Part shown: in pieces, positions 58,672 to 64,000 of the stretch
How positions within the stretch are numbered: position 1 is the stretch's first letter
Layout of the letters: every line of letters starts with the position of its first letter
Assembly (NCBI GenBank): GCA_911728455.2
Contig: OU452234.1
Span: 2,234,501 to 2,298,500 of the forward strand
Origin: Marthasterias glacialis
Lineage: Eukaryota; Echinodermata; Asteroidea; Forcipulatida; Asteriidae
Direction: 5' to 3'
DNA length: 64,000 bases
Notes under the pieces: model-generated
What the model saw: only the letters and a program-made list of their open reading frames with translations
What the model was told of the DNA's origin: nothing
The model's database searches: none
Program-made: the position numbers and the translations under genes

Positions 58672-58750
58672 CGTATACCTGGGCCAACCCTATGTTTACA
58701 TCAAATCCATTCAGTGAGTTCCGGTAAATGTGAAGCAATGAGTTAATAAA
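58672..58750 (-). repeat. Inverted repeat X, minus-strand copy
   Basis: TACCTGGGCCAACCCTATG, then TTTACATCAAATCC and a right end TGAGTTAATAAATA: the reverse complement of 57,424-57,502 with scattered substitutions. It lies about 240 bp upstream, on the minus strand, of exon-like relic A. The two X copies enclose about 1.17 kb, so they could also be read as worn terminal inverted repeats. Confidence 0.8.
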
Positions 58751-58969
58751 TACCGATATTTGTGAGTCCAGTATCACAAAGCCAATCATTAAAACGACAT
58801 ATGTCAATTTTATTGTAATTTGTCAACGTCACAACTAAAATTTTAATGATTTTTGTAGATTGTGTGTAGGATGAATCTTCAACACCGAATGTCACTGAAC
58901 CCCGCAACAGGTTCAGGCAGTTGTCCCTTTGAGGGAGTACTGCATGGTTTTGGACTTAGATTGATTATT

Positions 58970-59600
58970 GCAACAACCATGACAACCGAAAACGATATAT
59001 TTCATTTTTTTTATCACTCTCATTTTTTAGTGTCCATACAACTGTAGATGAAAGGTAACCATTCATTGGTTCGGAAATAATAATGGAATGCTAAGTTTCA
59101 ACACTCTTTTTAAAATTTTTTGTCATGGTTCCCTCGTGGACTGGTGCCTAACAAAAACATGAAAAGTGCCTGTCACTGAACCAAAAAGAGTCAGGCAGTT
59201 GTCCTTCCAGCCTCGGTTTGGCTACTTATAGACAAAAGTCTTTTTGAGCTTTCGGGGACGTTGAAATGTTTATCCTTTTATGGAAATTGTAATACGAAGA
59301 GATGTTTTTATTGTATATAAAAAGATTTAATATACACAGTTTTCATTTGCTTTTAGGGACCGTGACTTAGAGACCATATTACAAACATTTCTGGCGCATG
59401 CCAAAGACTGCAGAAACCTACCTTTTCACAGCCATTTCCCATGTCATTGGATATTCCACATTGATTTGTACAAATCATCTAAAATAAGTTCGTCCTTTTT
59501 CGTTTACTTTCACATTTAAACATTTGGTCTGAGGTTTTTAGCACTGCATTGGCAGGCAGACCATTGTTTTGAAAGACCTATAGAGAGCAGTGTATTTCAA
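58970..59600. repeat. Old diverged copy of the ~760-bp unit
   Basis: Matches the recent units at CATGACAACC, ACTGTAGATG, TGCTAAGTTTCA.CACTCTTT, CACTGAACCAAAA, GTCCTTCCAGC.TCGGT and TTCGTTTACTTTCA. The 59,350-59,470 part does not match the recent copies. Confidence 0.6.
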
Positions 59601-60352
59601 TTCCGATAATTTTTTGTTTGATGTTTCATAATGAACCAAGGCATGTCAAACGCTAACCATAAAGGTTTGCTGTACAGATTTGGGAATTCTATAGATTGAG
59701 TACTGCATAACCATGACAACCAAACCATCCATTTTAGTATTATGTAACTTTTCTGATACGTGGCCGTAGAATTGTAGATGTACTGTACCAATTGATGTGG
59801 TATTCCAATGGCTCGGGAAGGAATAGTAAAATGCAAAGTTTCAGCACTCTTTGGTATGCGCCCACAAGTTTTTGTTACGGTCCCTATGTCAGGGTCCCTG
59901 AAAGCAGATGAAAGTGTCTATCGCTGAACCAAAATAGAGTCAGTCAGTTTTCCTTCCAGCATCGGTCGGGATACATTTTATTTCAATGGAAAAACCTACA
60001 GAAAAGTGTTTAAAAAAAATTAAAGTTTCCTAAGATTTTGGGATCGCTTGAAATGTTTGTCATTTTTAAAGAATTTGTAATAAGAAGATATGTTTTATTG
60101 TATAAAAAATATTAATAATGTAGATAATTTTCATTTTTTCGTTACTTTCATATTTTAAAAGATGTTCTTCACTTTTTCAGCAACTTTCACATTTTGAAAT
60201 TTTGGTAGGTGGTGGATGGGGCGGTGTTCGACCTCCCCCCACCCCCCAAAAAAAAAAAAAAAAAAGAAAGAAAGAAATAAAATAAAATAAAAAAATTATC
60301 CTAAAGTGTCTTATCTGTGTAGGCAATGGTTTACATGAGCTAGGCTAAATTT
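59601..60352. repeat. ~760-bp tandem unit, recent copy 1
   Basis: Contains AAAGGTTTGCTGTAC (59,661), CATGACAACCAAACCATCC, GGCCGTAGAATTGTAGATG, GCGCCCACAAG, CGCTGAACCAAAATAGAG and GGATGGGGCGGTGTTCGACC, ending with a C/A microsatellite and GAGCTAGGCTAAATTTCG. Next copy 756 bp downstream by the AAAGGTTTGC anchor. A ~79-codon minus-strand open frame exists in this unit and survives shortened in two others, but it breaks in copies 2 and 5, so coding is unlikely. Confidence 0.9.
60234..60297. repeat. Microsatellite in copy 1: C-run, A-run, GAAA/AAAT
   Basis: Directly after GTGTTCGACCT: two C6 runs around an A, a long A-run, then GAAAGAAAG and TAAAATAAAAT stretches. It lies at the same site as the tracts in copies 2-4. 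Confidence 0.95.
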
Positions 60353-61104
60353 CGTTACTTTGTTGTTTGATGTTACTCACAATGAACCAAGGCATACCAG
60401 ATCAAAGGCTAACCATAAAGGTTTGCTGTACGGATTGGGAATTGTATAGATTAAGAACTGCATAACCACGACAACCAAACCATCCATTTTAGTATTATGT
60501 AACTTTTCTGATACGTGGCCGTAGAATTGTAGATGTACTGTACCAATTGATGTGGTATTCCAATGGATCGGGAAGCAATAGTGAAATGCAAAGTTTCAGC
60601 AGTCTTTGGTATGCGCCCACAAGTTTTGGTTACTGTCCCTATGCCAGGGTCCCTGAAAGCAGATGAAAGTGTCTATCGCTGAACCAAAATAGAGTCAGTC
60701 AGTTTTCCTTCCAGCATCGGTCCGGATACATTTTATTTCAATGGAAAAACCTACCGAAAAGTGTAAACAAAATTTAAAGTTTCCTAAGATTTTGGGATCG
60801 CTTGAAATCTTTGCCATTTTTAGAGAATTTGTAATAAGAAGACATTTTTTATTGTATAAAAAATATTAATAATGTAGATAATTTCCATTTTTTCGTTTAC
60901 TTTCATATTTTAAAAGATGTTCTTCACTTTTTCAGCAACTTTCACATTTTGAAATTTGGGTAGGTGGTGGATGGGGCGGTGTTCGACCTCCCCCCCAAAA
61001 AAAAAAAAAAAATTAAACAATAAATAAATAAAATAAAATAAAAAAAATTATCCTAAAGTGCCTTATCTGTGAAGGCAATGGTTTACATGAGCTAGGCTAA
61101 ATTT
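60353..61104. repeat. ~760-bp tandem unit, recent copy 2
   Basis: Anchor AAAGGTTTGC at 60,417. Very similar to copies 1 and 3. Small changes (ATTGTATAGATTAAG, AATGGATCGGGAAGC) separate it from its neighbours. Confidence 0.9.
60989..61048. repeat. Microsatellite in copy 2: C-run, A-run, TAAA/AAAT
   Basis: After GTGTTCGACCT: C8, a long A-run, then TAAATAAATAAAATAAAAT. Same site as the tract in copy 1, with a different repeat motif mix. Confidence 0.95.
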
Positions 61105-61753
61105 CGTTACTTTGTTGTTTGATGTTATTCACAAGGAAGGAACCAAGGCATACCAGATCAAAGGCTAACCATAAAGGTTTGCTGTACGGATTGGGAATTC
61201 TATAGATTGAGAACTGCATAACCACGACAACCAAACCATCCATTTTAGTATTATGTAACTTTTCTGATACGTGGCCGTAGAATTGTAGATGTACTGTACC
61301 AATTGATGTGGTATTCCAATGGCTCGGGAAGGAATAGTGAAATGCACAGTTTCAGCAGTCTTTGGTATGCGCCCACAAGTTTTGGTTACGGTCCCTATGC
61401 CAGGGTCCCTGAAAGCAGATGAAAGTGTCTATCGCTGAACCACAATAGAGTCAGTCAGTTTTCCTTCCAGCATCGGTCGGGATACATTTTATTTCAATGG
61501 AAAAACCTACCGAAAAGTGTAAACAAAATTTGAAGTTTCCTATGATTTTGGGATCGCTTGAAATGTTTGCCATTTTTAAAGAATTTGTAATAAGAAGACG
61601 TTTTTTATTGTATAAAAAATATTAATAATGTAGATAATTTCCATTTTTTCGTTTACTTTCATATAAAAGATGTTTTTCACTTTTTCAGCAACTTTCACAT
61701 TTTGAAATAGGTGGTGGATGGGGCGGTGTTCGACCTCCCCCCCCCTAAAAAAA

Positions 61754-61839
<86 letters not shown>

Positions 61840-61910
61840 ATAAAATAAACAAATTATCCTAAAGTGCCTTATATGTGTAGGCAACGGTTTACATGAGCTA
61901 GGCTAAATTT
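61105..61910. repeat. ~760-bp tandem unit, recent copy 3 (longest)
   Basis: Anchor AAAGGTTTGC at 61,173. Starts with a small duplication (CAAGGAAGGAACC). At about 806 bp it is longer than the others because its microsatellite expanded to an (AATC)n tract. Confidence 0.9.
61736..61852. repeat. Microsatellite in copy 3: C-run, A-run, (AATC)~20
   Basis: A C-run and A-run followed by about 20 perfect AATC units (61,754 to about 61,836), then AAATAAAAT. The perfect tetranucleotide is unique to this copy, so the expansion came after the unit was duplicated. Confidence 0.95.
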
Positions 61911-62661
61911 CGTTACTTTGTTGTTTGATGTTATTCTCAATGAATCAAGGCATACCAGATCAAAGCCTATAACCATAAAGGTTTGCTGTACGGATTTGGG
62001 AATTCTTTAGATTGAGTACTGCATAACCATGACAACCAAACCATCCATTTTAGTATTATGTAACTTTTCTCATACGTGGCCGTAGAATTGTAGATGTACT
62101 GTACCAATTGATGTGGTATTCCAATGGCTTGGGAAGGAATAGTGAAATGCAAAGTTTCAGCAGTCTTTGGTATGCGCCCACAAGTTTTGGTTACGGTCCC
62201 TATGCCAGGGTCCCTGAAAGCAGATGAAAGTGTCTATCGCTGAACCAAAATAAAGTCAGTCAGTTTTCCTTCCAGCATCGGTCGGGATACATTTTATATC
62301 AATGGAAAAACCTACCGAAAAGTGTAAAAAAAAATTAAAGTTTCCTAAGATTTTGGGATCGCTTGAAATGTTTGTCATTTTTAGAGAATTTGTAATAAGA
62401 AGACACGTTTTATTGTAAAACATATTAATAATGTAGATAATTTCCATTTTTTCATTTACTTTCATATTATTTTTAAAAGATGTTCTTCACTTTTTAAGTA
62501 ACTTTCAAATTTTGAAATTTGGGTAGGTGGTGGATGGGGCGGTGTTCCCCCCCCCCCCCCCCCCCCCCCCCCCCCACCTCGAAAAAAAACAAATACAAAA
62601 AAAATTATCTTAAAGTGCCTTATATGTGTAGGCAATGGTTTACATGAGCTAGGCTAAATTC
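61911..62661. repeat. ~760-bp tandem unit, recent copy 4
   Basis: Anchor AAAGGTTTGC at 61,977. About 751 bp. Shares CTCATACGTGG with copy 5. Its microsatellite is a 29-C run. Confidence 0.9.
62547..62606. repeat. Microsatellite in copy 4: C29 then A-rich
   Basis: 29 consecutive C, then ACCTCG, A8, CAAATAC and A8. Long C-runs are error-prone in sequencing, so the exact length is uncertain. Here GTGTTC leads straight into C instead of GTGTTCGACCT, and ACCTC appears after the run, so the C-run seems to have grown inside the GTTCGACCT motif. Confidence 0.9.
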
Positions 62662-63000
62662 CGTTACTTTGTTGTTTGATGTTACTCACAATGAACCAAG
62701 GCATACCAGATCAAAGGCTAACCATAAAGGTTTGCTGTACGGATTTGGAACTCTATAGATTGAGTACTGCATAACCATGACAACCAAACCATCCATTTTA
62801 GTATTATGTAACTTTTCTCATACGTGGCCGTAGATTTGTGGATGTACTGTACCAATTGATGTGGGATACCAATGGCTCGGAAAGGACCAGTGAAACGCTA
62901 AGTTTCAGCAGTCTTTGGTACGCGCCCACAAATTTTGGTTACAACCTCTTTGTCACGATCCCTAAAAGCATATGAAAAGTGTAACAACTAAACCAAGCTT
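62662..63000. repeat. ~760-bp tandem unit, copy 5 (partial)
   Basis: Anchor AAAGGTTTGC at 62,726. Similarity holds through GCGCCCACAAATTTTGGTTAC and then weakens (GATCCCTAAAAGCATATG). Past about 63,000 the sequence passes into exon-like relic B instead of the usual tail. Confidence 0.8.
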
Positions 63001-63110
63001 GGACAAGCACTTGCTTGTGCATCTTCAGTTTCTATCCATTATAGAACTGCAGTTAACTAGAAAAAAATGCCTTCGATCTTCCATGAAACAGTAAACTCTT
63101 TTTAACTTAC

Positions 63111-63212
63111 CCTAATATTCTATGGGTACATAAACAGCAACCAAAGTGTCATTCTTCTTTGGAACCTTAATTGGGCTACCTTTCATCATTCCATTCTTTG
63201 TCGTGTTCCTTT
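63111..63212 (-). pseudogene. Exon-like relic B (102 nt, minus strand)
   Basis: On the minus strand TTTGTTTTTGCAG is a strong splice acceptor and TTAGG|GTAAGT a strong donor. The only open frame across it gives ERNTTKNGMMKGSPIKVP, then KKNDTLVAVYVPIEY, then a TAG two bases before the donor. The stop right before a good donor, where relic A has a sense codon (TAT), suggests a recently inactivated internal exon; a real terminal exon with a chance donor is the alternative. Copies of the tandem unit lie downstream of it in the minus direction, as they do for relic A. Family not recognised. Confidence 0.45.
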
Positions 63213-63239
63213 CTGCAAAAACAAATAATACATAGAACG

Positions 63240-63859
63240 ATACAGTTAAGGGACCACAGACTAATTTCCCTCTTAGCCTCGTTGTGGTTTCATTGGTTTC
63301 AATGTAAAGAAACAACAAGATGGTGGAACCGTATTGACGCAAACAATACAAGGAACATTGAAATAACAACAAGAATTTACTTCTTGGTAACACAAGCAGG
63401 ATTTGAAGGGTCGCCTAGTACTAAATTGCTGACATTTAGCAGGTACATTTTTAAAAACAAATTTAAGTAACAATGCCAAGTACTTCACAAAAGCACAAAA
63501 CAGGCTATGAACCAATCCACATTGTTTACTAAATGAAACACTTCTTAATTGCTACCCTTACTAAACATCAATCTCTCGCACTCGCAAGTACGAATCTCCA
63601 AAGAGAAAAACAAAATAATGGCGGCCAAGCTACAGGTCCTCCATAAGATGGTTCACCATAAATTTACAGATGACTGTGCATTTTTTAAACTGTAACATCC
63701 ATCATGAGTTCTAGAAAACGTTAAAAGTAATTTCTTAACTTCAAGTCAAAATCACAATAGTCCTTGTGGGACTCCATAAACTTGATGTACACTGCGCATT
63801 GAAAAGAACAATGACTCAAGCCGGGAAAGGCTTATCCTATGAGGGCAGAATGTTATATT
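63240..63859. other. Flank of relic B, no gene seen
   Basis: 63,240-63,320 (ACAGTTAAGGGACCACAG, CCTCGTTGTGGTTTCATTGG) weakly matches 58,485-58,545 beside relic A, so the paralogy extends beyond the exon. Open frames are under 100 codons and the longest overlaps relic B. Nothing else recognisable. Confidence 0.45.
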
Positions 63860-64000
63860 AACGGTCACGATTACTGTACGGGTAACTCGAAGAAACATCA
63901 CTATATTTGTTTTTCTACCCGAGAATCAGACCTAGAATTTGTTGTTGTCTTAGGGGAAATTGGACACTGGGAGAGGATCAAGGTATGAGTCGGGTTTACC
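63860..64000 (-). repeat. Inverted repeat Y, minus-strand copy, cut by the window edge
   Basis: Reverse complement of 57,497-57,640. The best-matching part is the last ~80 bp (AATCAGACCTAGAATTTG, CTGGGAGAGGATCAAGGTA, GGGTTTACC). The window ends exactly where the other copy passes from Y into X, so X is expected to continue beyond the edge. Confidence 0.8.

Noticed and set aside
59597..62152. Minus-strand open frame of 60-79 codons repeated in the ~760-bp units
   Set aside because: It is broken in copies 2 and 5, differs in its C-terminal end between copies, and has no known domain. It looks like a shadow of the tandem duplication.
62547..62575. 29-C run as a possible G-quadruplex or i-motif element
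   Set aside because: A single homopolymer among variable paralogous microsatellites, and its length may be a sequencing artefact. No reason to infer function.

Overview
The window is eukaryotic nuclear DNA, most likely from an animal and plausibly an invertebrate. It has long homopolymer and tetranucleotide tracts, a higher-order tandem satellite, AT-rich non-coding flanks, exon-like pieces with GT-AG splice signals, and no operons or bacterial genes. I cannot name the species. I see no intact protein-coding gene, rRNA, tRNA or CRISPR array. The many open frames in the first 53 kb are by-products of the repeat.

Positions 1-53,511 are one head-to-tail satellite array that enters from the left edge. 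The monomer is about 490-505 bp, with roughly 105-110 copies, all in the same direction. Each monomer has an A-tract of variable length (about 6 to 31 A), a strong stem-loop (GGAAAGCCC/GGGCTTTCC, 7-nt loop), two weaker stem-loops, and single PstI, ApaI and SacII sites. It also has an ATTGGCGGGAAA element that looks like a CCAAT box joined to an E2F site. The array has a readable duplication history. There are trimer blocks (0.3-3.2 kb, 9.7-12.7 kb), a six-monomer duplication that differs by one monomer (4.2-9.65 kb), dimers (13.2-15.1, 22.6-23.6, 25.1-26.6 kb), and a nested higher-order region at 26.6-44.8 kb. In that region about 12 monomer types recur in fixed order, with hybrid monomers at the block joints. 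At 44.9-50.4 kb there are four shortened (~406 bp) and two composite (~693 bp) monomers.

From 52 to 55.2 kb the array decays outward: diverged monomers, then two copies of a distant sister family with the same ~495-bp period (53,512-54,481), then scrambled fragments. This is the usual picture of a satellite edge.

From 55.24 to 57.1 kb the DNA is mostly single-copy and AT-rich. It holds a GC-richer patch and an imperfect foldback (55,604-55,887). From 57.1 to 63.0 kb there is a second tandem family with a period of about 750-806 bp: three old copies, then five similar ones. Each recent copy boundary carries a C-run/A-run/tetranucleotide microsatellite at the same site. Two paralogous minus-strand exon-like segments (58,340-58,433 and 63,111-63,212) have splice sites but in-frame stops, so they look like relics of a duplicated gene. 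Two sets of inverted repeats (57.42/58.67 kb and 57.50/63.86 kb) tie this region together. The second runs off the right edge of the window.
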